From the NCBI GenBank assembly GCA_016987375.1, contig PJRA01000493.1, positions 670,245 to 734,244 on the forward strand: DNA of 64,000 bases, in the 5' to 3' direction. Positions 38,601-50,769 of this stretch are shown here, piece after piece (positions within the stretch are counted from its first letter, which is position 1; each line of letters starts with the position of its first letter). The stretch comes from Brachionus koreanus (Eukaryota > Rotifera > Eurotatoria > Ploima > Brachionidae). The notes below the pieces were generated by a model, which saw only the letters and a list, made by a program, of their open reading frames with translations, did not search any database and had not been told where the DNA came from. A program made the translations under genes and the position numbers.

Positions 38601-41424
38601 TTAAGCTATTTTTAAACTGATAGGATTTTGAAATTCGACTTTAATGATAAATTATGTAAGCTTTTTTTTTATTAGAAATATTTAGTTTGATAGACATCTG
38701 CCAACAAAAATTAATTTTTCGGCTTATAATATCAAACAAATAAGAATGTGTTTCTCTGACGTCTATTTATTTGGTTCAATTTCTAATGACTAAAATATTG
38801 ATGCAGTTTTATTAAAAATATTTGTGGGTTGAAGCTGTTTAGATAAAAAGCTGTAATTTTATTTATCTTATTTTACTAAATAATTATAAAATCTATAAAA
38901 AAAATTTATTTAACAAAACCCAGCTACGTTTTTAATCCAAATCCAAAGTTTAAAATCCAAGTCTGTTTTGAAATTGAAAATAAAAAAAAATTTTTCATTT
39001 TTTTTTAAAAGGTTTAAAAATTTGGAATTTAATTTTAAAAAATTATAATTGTGTCCTTTATAAACTTGTTTTCACAAGAATTTTTCCTAAAATTTAAAAA
39101 ATCTAATTTTAAAATAGTTCAAAGCTGGCTTTTGTTTATTTCATTTTAAAACCAATTGAAGTTTATTGAATTACTCAAACATATTTCAACATAGTAAAAC
39201 AATATTTTTCTAATTTAAAGTTTGTTGTTAAGAACAAAAATTCAACTAATTAACGTAGACTTTTGTTTAATTGAAGCAAACAAGTCACCAAGTCAACTAA
39301 ATATTTTAAAAAGTTAGTTGACTATTGATTTGTTTAATTAATATCTTGGCTTGTTTAACAAATTAAACAAGATTTAAACAATTCTCTAGATTTTTGAATT
39401 ATTTTTACCCTGAATCTTGGTTTATTTTTCATTGATATATAAGGTTTTATTTTTTAAATTAATTCTGGAAGAAAATTAGACAAAAACTAAATAATTCATT
39501 AAAAAAATTAAAAAAAGCTCATAAAGCTGAAAATCGCAGAAAAAAATGAAAAAAATTAACTGTTAACTGACTTTTCTTTAATTTTTTGCGGTGGATTTCA
39601 CTCTTGGAATTAAAAAATAAGACAAAAACTCTATCAAAATAAGAAAATTTTCTTTTAAATAATTTCAAACTTTTTATTAAAATAAAGTCTAGCATTACTA
39701 AATGATTATTTTACTTCCATACTAAAATCAAAAATGATTTTACTTCTAAATTAAAATTTTCCAGAGTATTTTAATCATCAATAAAATCAGAATCAATATT
39801 TTGGCATATTAATTTTTTTTCTGAAGGTCCAAAGTAAGATCAAAATAATAAAATATTCAAAGATTTATACATCATCATTACCAGATTTTAAATAAATCAT
39901 TAAATATTGCACTATGTTGCATAGAACAGAGAACTAGTAAAAACTATGAAACCAGAAACTTACAACCTTTTCTGTTCTAATTTCTGTTTATTTTGTTTAC
40001 ATATTTGGTGATTAAAATCAAAATAATCAAGTGAGATTTTATTTTTTATGATGATGAATTTTAATTAAATAACACTAGAACGCCTAAGGGGTTTTTTAGA
40101 CCCCTTTTTGAAAAATTAAAACTTTGATTTTATCACATATAAATAAAATTTTAAAAAATGATCATTATAAGCTAAAAATCTTGATTGTAATTTTTTAGAA
40201 AATTAAAAAATTTTCAAAGAAAATGTTTAATTTATCTTTATAACTTTATTTTAAATTTTTGTGAGAAATCAGCCGGACTTTTTAGTGTTAAACAAAATTT
40301 TGTGTGAAAATTATAAAAATCTAAAACATGATCAAGTAATTAAGAATTAATTTTAATATTTAGTTTGATTTACATTGACTTATCAAAAGAAAAAAAAATA
40401 TTATAAAGTAAAAGATTTTTTCTTAAATTTGATCAATGGAAAATCTAAAATTTAATTTTTTGACATATTTTTTCTATCTTAAAAAACCCAAACAAATGTT
40501 TATACTAGTTATCAAAAAAAAAAAAATTAAAATTAAAATTATATTTTAAAAAAATTTTCTTTTCAGATTGATGCATTTTTGCACAACGAACTTATTCAAA
40601 CAATCAACAACATAACCCCGAGTGAGGTTGAACAAATCCTGAGCAGGAAAATCGCATCCCACATTGGGTTAGTCTTAATTTTTTTATGGATTTATTTAAA
40701 AAAAATATATAAAAAAATTTTTTTTAGAGTGACCATTTTTGATTCAAATAGTCCAAATGCAAAAATCGATCAAAACAGTGAGTTATCGAGCGAAATCAAC
40801 TCGAACAATCAAACACCTAAACAACATCTTAGTGAAGAATCGTCTTCATCCGGATCATTTTATTCGTCAAGCCATGATTTAGATCAACTCATTCAATCTT
40901 CGTCAGTGAATTCTTTGAAGGCAAAATATTTGAACGAAAATGTCGACTTCATAGACAATAGCAATTCTGCACGGATTCGCTCATCAAGAACAAAATTGCA
41001 CAAGATTTCAAACAATTTAACGTGCCATAACGAGACAATTTGTTTTGTCAATTCACCGTCACACTCACCAGTTGGACAAAGCGTACGTAAACCGAAGAGA
41101 ATCAGTGAGCCATATAAATATAGTGAAAATTTGGCAAATGAAAATTTTTACACAAAACCGGTACAAAACCAAGGCTCTTTGCTGCTGATGATACAAAATC
41201 AAGGTCCCATTCAAAGGCCAAAATTAAGGCAAACCGATTCAATAATAGGCGACAATAAAAGCGAGCGAATTTTCATGTCCAAATCAATTCGAAGTTTGTC
41301 TAATTTGAATTTAGAAAATTCGGATCAAACCGAATCATTACGTGCCAACTCGTCTAAAATGTGCTCCAAGTACTATGACAAATCTAAGTTTAACACAATC
41401 GGTGAGCAAGAGACACTTGTTTAA
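32692..41424 (+). CDS. ARHGAP6: RhoGAP of the ARHGAP6/ARHGAP36/conundrum family, complete, six exons
   Basis: A predicted GTPase-activating protein for Rho-family GTPases, acting on the actin cytoskeleton at the cell cortex. Exons: 32692-34101, 37014-37847, 37961-38111, 38167-38516, 40567-40667 and 40728-41424, all in phase, giving 1180 residues. The first 470 residues are low-complexity Ser/Asn/Gln/Thr-rich. Residues about 471-710 hold LTLIELKYLKQICFNKLQ, a block characteristic of ARHGAP6-type proteins before the GAP domain. The GAP domain (about 708-915) begins GLVPNIVKSCC, has the arginine finger in VVGIFRIDSSKKR (Arg near 735), LLKEYLRSLPEPLLTRDLY, and the conserved GNKMDAFNLAMVFGPNLL. 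Exon 5 (DAFLHNELIQTINNITPSEV) matches the ARHGAP6 segment just after the GAP domain. The C-terminal 250 residues are Ser/Asn-rich. The orthology is to the family; the exact member cannot be set by eye. AATAAA hexamers follow the stop by about 10 bp. Introns of 2.9 and 2.05 kb contain MITEs. Confidence 0.9.
34640..34724. repeat. TTAA-ended MITE (family A) end in RhoGAP intron 1
   Basis: Right end CGATCTTTGAGTGTTAA with the internal block TTATTAAATTTATTGAAT shared with the 15.2-kb and 19.5-kb copies. The hairpin is degraded to AGAAGTTAAAAAAAGCCCT. The left end is not identified. Confidence 0.5.
40069..40292. repeat. TTAA-ended MITE, two-ended copy in RhoGAP intron 4
   Basis: Left end ATAACACTAGAACGCC and right end GGACTTTTTAGTGTTAA form inverted tips, with TTAA (or its ATAA variant) at each edge. 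A hairpin AAGGGGTTTTTTAGACCCCTT lies next to the left end, mirroring the right-end hairpin of other copies. The length is about 224 bp with no coding capacity. The tip CACTAGAA next to TTAA is reminiscent of piggyBac ends. Confidence 0.7.
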
Positions 41425-42044
41425 ATCCAATAAATAAAATTGTTTTTTTTTTTGATTTTATTAAAAAAACCCCGATTATTTAGCCGATGGCGGATGAAGG
41501 CCATTTTAGTGGCGTCCGAATAACTGTATAAAAAGGGGGTATAAAAATTCGATTTATAGTAGTTTATATTCAATTTTTTTTCGAAGCTTAAATTTTACAA
41601 ATAATTTTTGTATAAACTGAGTCTAATAAGCTTATTTTTTTGTAATCTTTTCGTTTTGTATTCTTTTTTTTTTTCTCTTTTTGAATATGTTGATAGAATT
41701 TATTTCTTTACTTTTTCAAATGAATTAAGATTTATGAACTCGTAATTTATCTAATTGACCTCTGGATAACGAATAATCAAATTATTTATTAATATTTGTT
41801 ATTCTTTTTTCATAGGTTTTGTAATTTTTTTTTTTGCAAAAAAATTTTTAATAAAATATTTAACAATTGTTTAATAAAATTAAGTTAAAGTTATCCTTCA
41901 GACATGGAAAAGTTAAATTAACTTTTTTTAAATAACAACAAGCAACGCATAAATTCAACACTAATAAAGAAGTGACAAACAGCTTGTAGTGTTGGCTGAA
42001 TCATAAAATTAAAAATTAAAAAAATTGAAAAATAAAAATAAAAT
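41425..42044. other. RhoGAP 3' flank
   Basis: AATAAA signals near 41430-41440 probably serve RhoGAP polyadenylation. A small G/C-richer patch at about 41470-41545 (with TATAAAAA and GGGGG runs) is unexplained. The rest is A/T-rich and featureless. Confidence 0.45.
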
Positions 42045-43302
42045 TTTAGTTCGGCTCTTATCTTCTAAGTCACAAGTTATTATCAGATTCTCAGCATGGT
42101 TTTATGTCTAAGAGATCTTGTTCTACAAACCTTTTAGAGTCATTAGATTTTTTTACGTAATGTCTTAGTAAAAAATTGTCTATTGACATTATCTACACCG
42201 ATTTTTCAAAAGCTTTTCACAATTTCACACAGATTTTTAATTTTAAACTAAAAGCTTATGGATTAATAATTGACTGGATAGCAGATTTTCTTTCTATTAC
42301 AAAGCAGAGAGTTGTTTTGGGTTCGTAAATGTCTAAATGGTTGAAAGCTGCTAATGGAATGCCACAAGGATGGGTCTTAGGACCGCTTGTTTTTTTGATA
42401 TTTATTAATGATCTTTGAAATCTTGAAAAAAATAAATGTGAAAAATAAGCTGATGATACAAAAATATTACCAATTGTTAAACATTTTACTTCAAAAAAAC
42501 ATAGATAATTTTCAAGTTGGTCTCTTAACTAGTCTCTTGATTTAAACATCGAAAAATGCCTTGTAATGCATCAAAAAATCCAAACTATGATTAAACGATT
42601 TTTAATAATCTATAAAATTACCTAAAACGACTCTAGAAAAGGATTTAGGTGTCGATATTCAAAATGAACTTAAATTGACAGATCAAGTCCGGTACTGCAC
42701 AAATCGTGCAAACCGAATGCTAGGAATTTTAGCAAAGAATTTTAGATATTTAAATACAAACTTTTTAAGAATGCTATATAAAGCGCAATAAGTTATTGGT
42801 GCCCATATTTAAAAAGGAAATCGTTTAAGTTCAGAGAAGAACAACAAAAATCATTCCTTTCCTTGGTAATTACGAATATTACAAAAGACTTGATTTGCTA
42901 GAGTTAACTGATCTCAAAGTATGAAGAGTGAAGGGTGATTTAATTAAGATCTTTAAGATCATATTGCTATAAATGTTTATAACTTATTAATAGAATAAAC
43001 TTTGCTCCCAATCAAGTATAAAATGCATGGTAAGAGAAGATGCATGCATCGTCATCATTTTTTGACAAATCGTGTAGTTAAAAATTTGTAATAGCCTTTC
43101 TGAAGAAATAGTAAATTTTGAAACAAAAAACAATTTTAAAGCTAGACTAGATAAATGGCTTAAATGGAATTATTTACTTCTATTGCTTGTAAAAGTTAAC
43201 CCGTATATGGGTCGCAGTATATTTTTGCCAGTTTTTACCTTTTCTCTACTAGATAAAGGATTCCCTTTGTGTTAGCTTTAAGGATGATAAAAAAAAAAAA
43301 AA
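42045..43302 (+). mobile_element. CR1/Jockey-like LINE, degraded, with 3' end
   Basis: The frames read SDSQHGFMSKRSCSTNLLES, IIYTDFSKAFHNF, GMPQGWVLGPLVFLIFINDL, then ADDTKILPIV directly after a stop codon where the Tyr of YADD should be. Next come LEKDLGVDIQNELKLTDQV, ANRMLGILAKNFRYL and near the end HHFLTNRVVKN. Many stops and one or more frameshifts make it inactive. The copy ends in GATGATAAAAAAAAAAAA, a normal CR1/Jockey-type 3' tail, so the 3' end is complete while the endonuclease half is missing. It is the same clade as the fragments at 8.9-10.0 kb and 62.7-63.6 kb. Confidence 0.85.
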
Positions 43303-45540
43303 CTTTTTGGGAATTAAGTAAATATATAGGAAATTTTGATGTTTTTTTACCTTTACAAAATTGAATTTTTATTTTAAAATAAAGAAAAATCAAACAAGTA
43401 AACAAACAAATGAACTAATACCGTATAATTTCCATTTCGAAATTATTAGATTAGACAGATTTTGAAAAAAATGCTTTAAAAAAAATAATCGGTGCAAATA
43501 TATTGCCGATATCAATTTTTCAAATTTGATCAAAAAATTTTAAATGCGCGTCAAGATTTCGTCGCTGATTATTAAATTTTTGTAAAAATTCAAAGTTTTA
43601 TTTTTAAACGATTGAAAAAAGATTCTAATTTCTATAAAATGCATTGAAATTTTTAAGGTTTCTAAATTTTTTAAATTTTGTTGTTGTTGTATCTATTTTT
43701 GTTGAATTTTTTGTTATTCTATTTGGAAAAATAAAAAAAAAATACAAAAAGGAAATAAAATTAATTTCTATTTTTTGTTTAATAAATTAAATTGACGGAG
43801 TTACCCCTAGGACTCCTCCAAAAAAAATTGATCTTTTCTTGTTCTTTTGTTTTGATAGTTGATCGTGAGTTGATTTTGGTTTTTTGATCTAGTTTTTTTG
43901 TCAATAAACATAGTTCGTTTTATTAAAAAAAAGGATATTTTTATCAATTTAGAAATTCACATAAGCTAATTAGATATTTTTAATAAATCAGTTATTTTTG
44001 TTACTTTTTTAGTTTTTAATTTTTAAATGATAATTTATGAGTGACCCAATTAGACATACCAGATTTATTTAAAAAGTTGATAAATTCAAATTGATCAATA
44101 TTTTTAATACTTTTAATCACCAAAATATTAAAATAAAATTGATGTTTTAAGAGAATTAATTATTTTTAAAAGAATTCAATAATAAAAATATAAATATAAA
44201 AATTCTATGAAGAAATTTTTATTATGTCTTTTTATATTTCCATCAGACTAATTAAATTAAAAAAAAATAAATTAAACATTGATTTATTGATCGTCTATGA
44301 CGTCTTCATGAAATTAGAGCTGTTTGATAAATAATTACTAAAATATAAAATTGCTTAATTGATTCTGAAATTAATAATTTAAAATTTTATTTCATTTTAA
44401 TATAATATTAAAAAGAATTTCTATTAGTATCAAGGTTGATGCAAAACAAATAATCACTTTCCGGAACACCCAAAGTCTATTAATTGGTTTACTTCAATTC
44501 GTTTCTTATTAATAAGAAATTAAATGATATAACATCAAGCATCTATCATAATTTTATTTTTAATCAAGAAATAAAACCGGAAGCACGATAACCAAAACAA
44601 TACATATTTGTTAATTTAAAATTCCCAATTTCTGGGTGTATTATTATTTTATCTAAATGTGTCACGAATTCAACTTCACAATGTAGTTTTTTATTGATCA
44701 AAAATATGAGGGGCATGATCTTAGCTTATTTTATGACATTTTGAAAACTAGACAAAGCTCTAATTATTAATTTAGTTTTTTTGCAATCCAGGATTTAATT
44801 TGATATTTTTTGCTTCATATTGGTTTAGAAAATGTTTAAAATATTTGGATGATATATTTAAACCTAGTAGTAGTAGTGGTAGTAAAAGGATTAATAGTAG
44901 TAATACTAATTAAAGATTGTTTAGAAAAGTTAGACAATACCCACGTATTTAAAATGTTAAACGATCTTTTAAAAATAGAATTTTTTACATAAATTATCGT
45001 TAAATTAATAACTGATTTTAGATAATGCTACGCGAAATATTTTGTTTTTTGTATTTTCTTTTTTTTGCCTATGAGGCTTAAAACAAATAAATAATATTAA
45101 TAATAATTAAAGCTGTAATATATAGGTACTTTTATTTATGGAAGTTATCAGCTCTTATCTGATCTTCTAATGGTTAAACTCAGTATACCGATCTCCTCAG
45201 ATCATCCGACCCAATATAAGCATCCAGCTGAGCCTTACAGGAAGTAAATTCTAAGTAGTTGAGCATATTTTCGCCTTGAATTTGGTAATTGAGTTTAAGT
45301 AATGTCTAAGTGATCTCAATTAGAACATTACTTAACTAAAACAATTGCTTTATTTAATCAATCTATCTTCCATCTTTTTTATTTTAATAATTTCTGGAGA
45401 AATAATTAAGAAGGAACGATATTAATTAACCATATTCTATTCTGGTGTTCATCTTCTTTTCTAGGAGCTTTTTGAGCAAAATACTCAATCTGACATTGAG
45501 ACTACCGTAACCAAGTGATCATCTAAACTGCAATTACTAC
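43303..45540. other. A/T-rich intergenic stretch with a small (TAG)n tract
   Basis: No coding pattern was seen. A short imperfect AGT/TAG trinucleotide run lies at about 44868-44912. Nothing else is distinctive. Confidence 0.5.
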
Positions 45541-45807
45541 GGCATTGTGAATTTTGGAGCAAAATACAAAATCAAAAATTTTAAATTAAAAAAACTTTTA
45601 TTCAAAGGGTCCAAAAATTGTTTTGCAAAATTTATCAGCTGATACAAAGTTACCCAAATTTAGTTTGTGTAAAACCTCTGCAATTTAATTTTAATTATTT
45701 CCTAATGCATATACTGTTTTGCACAATTGCACAGTTTTTGCACAGACTAAATTTGGGTGATACAAACTTTGAATCAGTTGATACATTTTGCACAACAATT
45801 TTTGGGC
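45541..45807. repeat. Fold-back (palindromic) element, copy 1
   Basis: The two halves are inverted copies: AAAAATTGTTTTGCAAAA on the left pairs with TTTTGCACAACAATTTTT on the right, and CAGCTGATACAAAG with CTTTGAATCAGTTG, around a short A/T-rich centre. The outer left sequence (GGCATTGTGAATTTTGGAG) repeats directly at 45805 and inverted at about 46120-46143, so this copy abuts copy 2. The short reading frames here are side effects of the palindrome. Confidence 0.8.
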
Positions 45808-46144
45808 ATTGTTAATTTTGGAACAAAAAACAAAAACAAAAATTTAGAATTAAAATAACTTTTTTTCTAAGAGCCTAAAAACCGTTCTGCAAAATGTATC
45901 AGCTAATACAAGGCTTGTATCACCCAAATTTAGTCCGTGCAAAAACTCTGCAATGGTGCAAAAAGTATATGAATTAGAAAAATTATAAAAATTAAATTGC
46001 AGAGTTTTTGCAAAGACTAAATTTGGGTGATACAAGCTTTGTATCAGCTGATACATTTTGCAGAATGGTTTTTAGGCTCTTAGAAAAAAAGTTATTTTAA
46101 TTCTAAATTTTTGTTTGAGTTTTGTTCCAAAAATCACAATGCCC
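45804..46144. repeat. Fold-back (palindromic) element, copy 2
   Basis: An inverted repeat of about 340 bp with arms of about 145 bp, beginning GGGCATTGTTAATTTTGG and ending with its complement (CCAAAAATCACAATGCCC). Internal blocks such as TGTATCAGCT and GGTGATACAAGC pair closely across a centre near 45970. It would form a long hairpin. No transposase is encoded, so it is a non-autonomous element that shares its left edge with copy 1. Confidence 0.85.
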
Positions 46145-46229
46145 AATACAACCCAGTCGATATTGGTGCCCCATTTTTGATTAAAGAGGTTTAAACATGC
46201 GTTCCGTATTGCAGAGATATTTTTAAGAT

Positions 46230-46310
46230 TTTTCCACTCTCACTCTCAATCCTTTGCTTGCATGACTAACACACAAACCGTTCGGCTAAACGAGTGGCTA
46301 TAAGGGCATG
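46230..46310 (-). repeat. tRNA-derived SINE-like repeat, minus copy
   Basis: On the minus strand the sequence reads TTTAGCCGAACGGTTTGTGT, with TAGCCGAACGG as a good pol III A-box, followed by GTTAGTCATGCAAGCAAAGG and a weak B-box-like GGATTGAGAG. It shares about 25 nearly identical bases with the plus-strand copy at 46645-46702. It is not a foldable tRNA with proper stems. Confidence 0.55.
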
Positions 46311-46644
46311 AATCACATCTTAATTCAATTTTTTTAATGGTACTTAGTACTTATTTTTAGTCCAGTGGTAGTAAATAAATTGAAAAATGTTTTTTTTTCA
46401 TTTTGATTGAAATAAAAATCTATGTTGAGATGTTAATTTTAGAAAATTTTATAAAATGAGTTTTGTAAAAATGAAAAATCTATATCCCAAGTTAAAAAGA
46501 AAAACGAAAATGTATGAACTCTAGTAAGTTTCACAATTTTTTTGATTTTGTTCTTTTGTAAAAAGCGCGCAAATTTATGCTGTTATAAATCTTAAATGTA
46601 ATACTATGAATGACTATGTTTTTTAATTAGGAGAATTTGTTAAA

Positions 46645-46702
46645 GCCCGTATAGCCGAGTGGTTTGTGTGTTAGTCATGCAAGCAGAGGATGGAGGGTTC
46701 AA
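46645..46702 (+). repeat. tRNA-derived SINE-like repeat or tRNA-like gene, cut by gap
   Basis: GCCCGTATAGCCGAGTGG starts like a tRNA, with TAGCCGAGTGG a canonical A-box. GTTAGTCATGCAAGC follows in anticodon-arm position, and GGGTTCAA begins a B-box just before the N run at 46703. The inverted partner at 46230-46310 argues for a repeat family rather than a functional tRNA; the missing 3' part leaves this open. Confidence 0.5.
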
Positions 46703-46821
46703 NNNNNNNNNNNNNNNNNNNNNNNNNNNNNNNNNNNNNNNNNNNNNNNNNNNNNNNNNNNNNNNNNNNNNNNNNNNNNNNNNNNNNNNNNNNNNNNNNN
46801 NNNNNNNNNNNNNNNNNNNNN
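46703..46821. other. Assembly gap (119 N)
   Basis: Run of N that interrupts a tRNA-like repeat. The frames read across it are artefacts. Confidence 0.99.
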
Positions 46822-49800
46822 AAAAGGAGATGAGCTCCTCCCCATTATCTACTAGGATAGAATAGGGTTAAAAAAAAGAAAAAAAAAATTTGTTATAGTC
46901 TGTAGGATTAATATTTCTTGGCGAAGAAAAACAAATTCAAATAATTTCAAATTAAACAATTTTAGAATATATGTGTCTCAAAGTCTGATTTTTGGTAGAA
47001 AAAAAAATTTGGTCAAAAAATTTCTTAGTTTTTTATCTTGTGTTTAAAAATTAAAAAAATAACAACAAGAACTAAAATGTTATGAAAAACATTCGATACT
47101 ATACTAAAATAGATAAAAACCTCTAAAAATCATGTCGTTTTTGAATTCTTCTTTCGACAAATCCTCACAAGTAACCAAAAAATCTTAAATTAGATAATGT
47201 TGAGATGAAAAAAAAATCATTCAATGATTACTAAAAACTTTAAAGATTACTTTAAAGGAGCTTATCAGAAGCTATGTTCGGAAATTTTTTTAATTACACT
47301 TTTAATCCTTTTCTCAATCTACAAGCTTAAATGTTATCGTCCCTATTTGAAGAAGTGACGACAGTAGAAATAATCGACGTTTGACTTTTTGTTCATTCAT
47401 TTTTTTATTTATAGTATAATTTAAGGAAGTTTTTCCTTCCCAAGGCTACTCAGAATGGATCTTAGTCCTTCTTCTCAACCTCGCGAAATTAAAGAATTGA
47501 TAATATTAGTAATTTTGTCTTTAAATAATACAATTATCTACAGTTTTCAAGTCAAATATAGATAAATACATAAAATTATATAGATAAGAACTGAAGTTCA
47601 AAATAAAAAGAAGGGAGTTTAAAAAGAAAAAAAATTTTATCTAAATTAGGTCAATTAGGAAAGAGATCGTAAAGACTTGTAAATCGTTTCATATTTGGAA
47701 TTTGTATTGATCGACTTGTTGTTCATTCAGTTTGCTAAAGATATTAATAACAGTTGTGAAATTATTGATAAAATGTCATTGTTCAGGTTATCTATTCTTT
47801 CCAAATTGTAAATTTGGTGGCTATTTTTAAAATTTATAAATTTTTATATACTCTTTGGTCTTTAAGGCTTGAATTACCAAATAAAAATAACAATAATATT
47901 AGGAATAAAAAAATTTTATTTCTAAAATTTATTTTTATTCTTAAATAAAAATTCACATGAGAAAATGTCAAAGAACCCGAAAAATTATTGGAACATTTTT
48001 GCCTAAAAAACCCTTTCTTTTTTCTTTTTATTTTGTTTGTCTATTTTTGCAATAAAATCGTTTAAAAAAGCTTATTTGCATGTTGATAATCAGGAACAGA
48101 TAGGTCTAAAATATAAGCTGGATTAGCTGTCAAATTTATTTAATTAATGTCAAGAATTATTTGTTTAATGCTCAAAAATTTATTTCAAAGTATTTATCTA
48201 GTTTAATGTCTTTTTTATTTAATCAATATTGACAAGAGATTATAAATTTAAAAAAAAAATTAACAAAATTACAAATTACTGTTATCCAAGGCTTTCTTTG
48301 CCTTAGCCACATTACCAGCTTTATTTATAAAGTTCAATTGCTATCTTGATTGACTACCAATTCTATAATGTGAAAACAATGATAATGTTTCGAGTAAAAC
48401 CAACATTTACATTTATCATTTACACTTTTTGCCAAGTTATCTTTATTTAAAGTAGTAATTTTAACTTTTTGTTCATTATATTAGATAGTTTATCTAAGTC
48501 CAAGTTTTTGATCTTGCCGTAGTTTTTCAAAATAAAATCATGTAAAATCTTAGTACAAAAAAGGAAAAACTATATGATTTTTTTTCTAAATGCGCAAAAA
48601 AAGTTCTATAAACTGTACAATGTTGTAAAAATTTGTACATAAGAATTTTAAGCTCTGCACAAACTGTGCAATTTATTGCAAATAAACATAGCTGAGACTT
48701 CTAGAAAAAAAATAGTAATAAGTTAGCAATTACACAGTTGAAGCCAATATTCGATATATCTTGATTCGAAACCTGCTTTGTATTTCTCAATTAGTCTGAA
48801 AATCAATGGAATAGAATGACTCAGTGTTGTCCCATCTCATGTCTATATCTCTCATTGAACTTTAAAGCCTCGTAGTGCATGCTTTAGGAGGGAGTATAAT
48901 ACTTTAATCTGAGTATCTTTCTGAATTACTTGTAATTTTTTTATATATTTTTCTGAAAATGAATTCAAGCAAGGAAAAGAATAGTCTAGAATTATTTTTC
49001 AATTTTTTTTTCAATTTTCAAGGTTAATCAACAGACTACTGCCCTTATCGTAATCGACTGATTAACACTTCATTTGTTTTCTGTACCAAGCTAATGCTTC
49101 TTCAGATTAAACAAAAAATTATAATCAAAATAAAATAAAAATAGGATACATTAAATGTAATTTAAAAATGGGAAAAAAATAGAGAAATATTAAAAAATAG
49201 ATAGAATGAAATAGAGAGTAACAGGATACATATGTTTTAGTATCTGATGGCTCATGAAAAAAGGAGGTGTAATGATCCGACTAAAGATTTAAAAAAGGTT
49301 TTGATTGAGACATATCAGTAATGACCGAATATTACTTCGTTTATTTAATTTTTATAAAAAAAATTATTTATACAAAAAACAACAAGTCCTATTTGAATTC
49401 TAATAAAAGATCTATGTGGAAACAGTTTCAATTAATAGGTAGATGAAGATTTAAAATGAATATACACACATATAACTATAAAATTATTTAAAAGACTAGT
49501 TAATCTCATTATTTCTTAATTTTTAACGAACATGAATTTCTCTAAACTTATAAACAATCAAAGTAAGCTAAGTCTTAACCAATTTTCTAATGATTTATTA
49601 TAGATTTAATGCCTTTTTACGTATTTATTTTTTAAAAAGATTTTAGTTAGTTAATTTTGTTTGGCTTAGTTATTTAGTTTTAATATATAAAATTTTTTAC
49701 AGTGATACCATCAAATTTTTAACTTTTTTTAAATCAGATTGAGGTTAATGTTAAGATGGATGTTCAAATTTTATTATTTTTGATAAATTCTCAGCCTCAA

Positions 49801-50769
49801 CCTCCATAATAAAATAATTTTTCAATTTTAGAAAAATAGAAAAGGAATTGTGAATAAAAATTAATTTTGAGACATCATCGCGAGTTGATGCTGACCGTCT
49901 TTATTTTACTTGATACTCAATTTTATTATCTATCAAATTTTCATATTTGAGCTTTAACACTAGAAAGCCTGAGTAATTTTTTGAACCTCGTTTAAAAAAT
50001 TTGAAACTAAAACATTTTTTTATTGAAATAAAATTTTATAAAATAGCTTTTAAAAACTAGCCATTCTATTAATTTATCATTAAATTTGTCTTCATAATAA
50101 AATTTTAATTTATTTTGATTATAACCAGGTGAGTTTTCTAGTGTTTTGTTTTACGACATAAAAAAACTTAAAAAAATTGTGTTTTTTTTGCCATTTTTTA
50201 ATCAAAATTTAAAAATTGATAATAAATATTCATTCATAATGTTGAAATAGATTGCAAAAATCATTTTTTATAATGAACTTTAAGTATTTGATTTTGTATA
50301 CTAAATTGAGCAAAAATTTCATAGATACTCAATTGTGTGCAGTGTACTTGTGTATTAGCAAGACATGTCTATTCTTTTAATTTTATCCTACTAAAATTTT
50401 TTACATTATACTCTTATTTAACTGTTTCAACTTAAAACAATATAACAACAATTTAGAATAATTAGTTCTCTTGTATTTTTTCAAAAAAATATAATACATA
50501 AAAAAATCAATAATCAAATATTCATTTTTTGGTTAAATACTTGCTTTAATAACATTAGCACCATCCAATTAAAGTTTATTGTTTATAAATAAGTCTTTAA
50601 TCATAATTACCAAACTGATTTTAGTAAATTAGATTTTTTAATTAAAAATCCCCTTTATTTTAAAAAATATGTAATTTAGTAAATATGATGATTTCTTAAA
50701 CATTTGCTTACGTTTTAAAGATTTACAATAGAATCAATATACTTTAAGATTTGTCTTAATATATTTTAG
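46822..50769. other. Gene-poor stretch with scattered repeats
   Basis: No exon was recognised. At about 47425-47500 a segment containing CTCAGAATGGATCTTAGTCC matches 53805-53870 in the same orientation. At about 49070-49110 a block CTGTACCAAGCTAATGC matches about 58698-58716, another low-copy repeat. A MITE lies at 49954-50148. Confidence 0.45.
49954..50148. repeat. TTAA-ended MITE, two-ended copy
   Basis: The left edge is TTAA followed by CACTAGAAAGCCTGAG; the right end is GTGAGTTTTCTAGTG, its inverted counterpart, though the expected right TTAA has mutated to TTTT. The length is about 195 bp. Same tip (CACTAGAA) as the 40-kb copy. Confidence 0.65.

Noticed and set aside
45618..46056. Two similar 65-68-codon frames on opposite strands
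   Set aside because: They arise from the fold-back elements; their mutual similarity reflects the inverted repeats, not a gene family.
46659..46865. Open frames running through the N gap
   Set aside because: Most residues are unknown; the real sequence on the left is a tRNA-like repeat.
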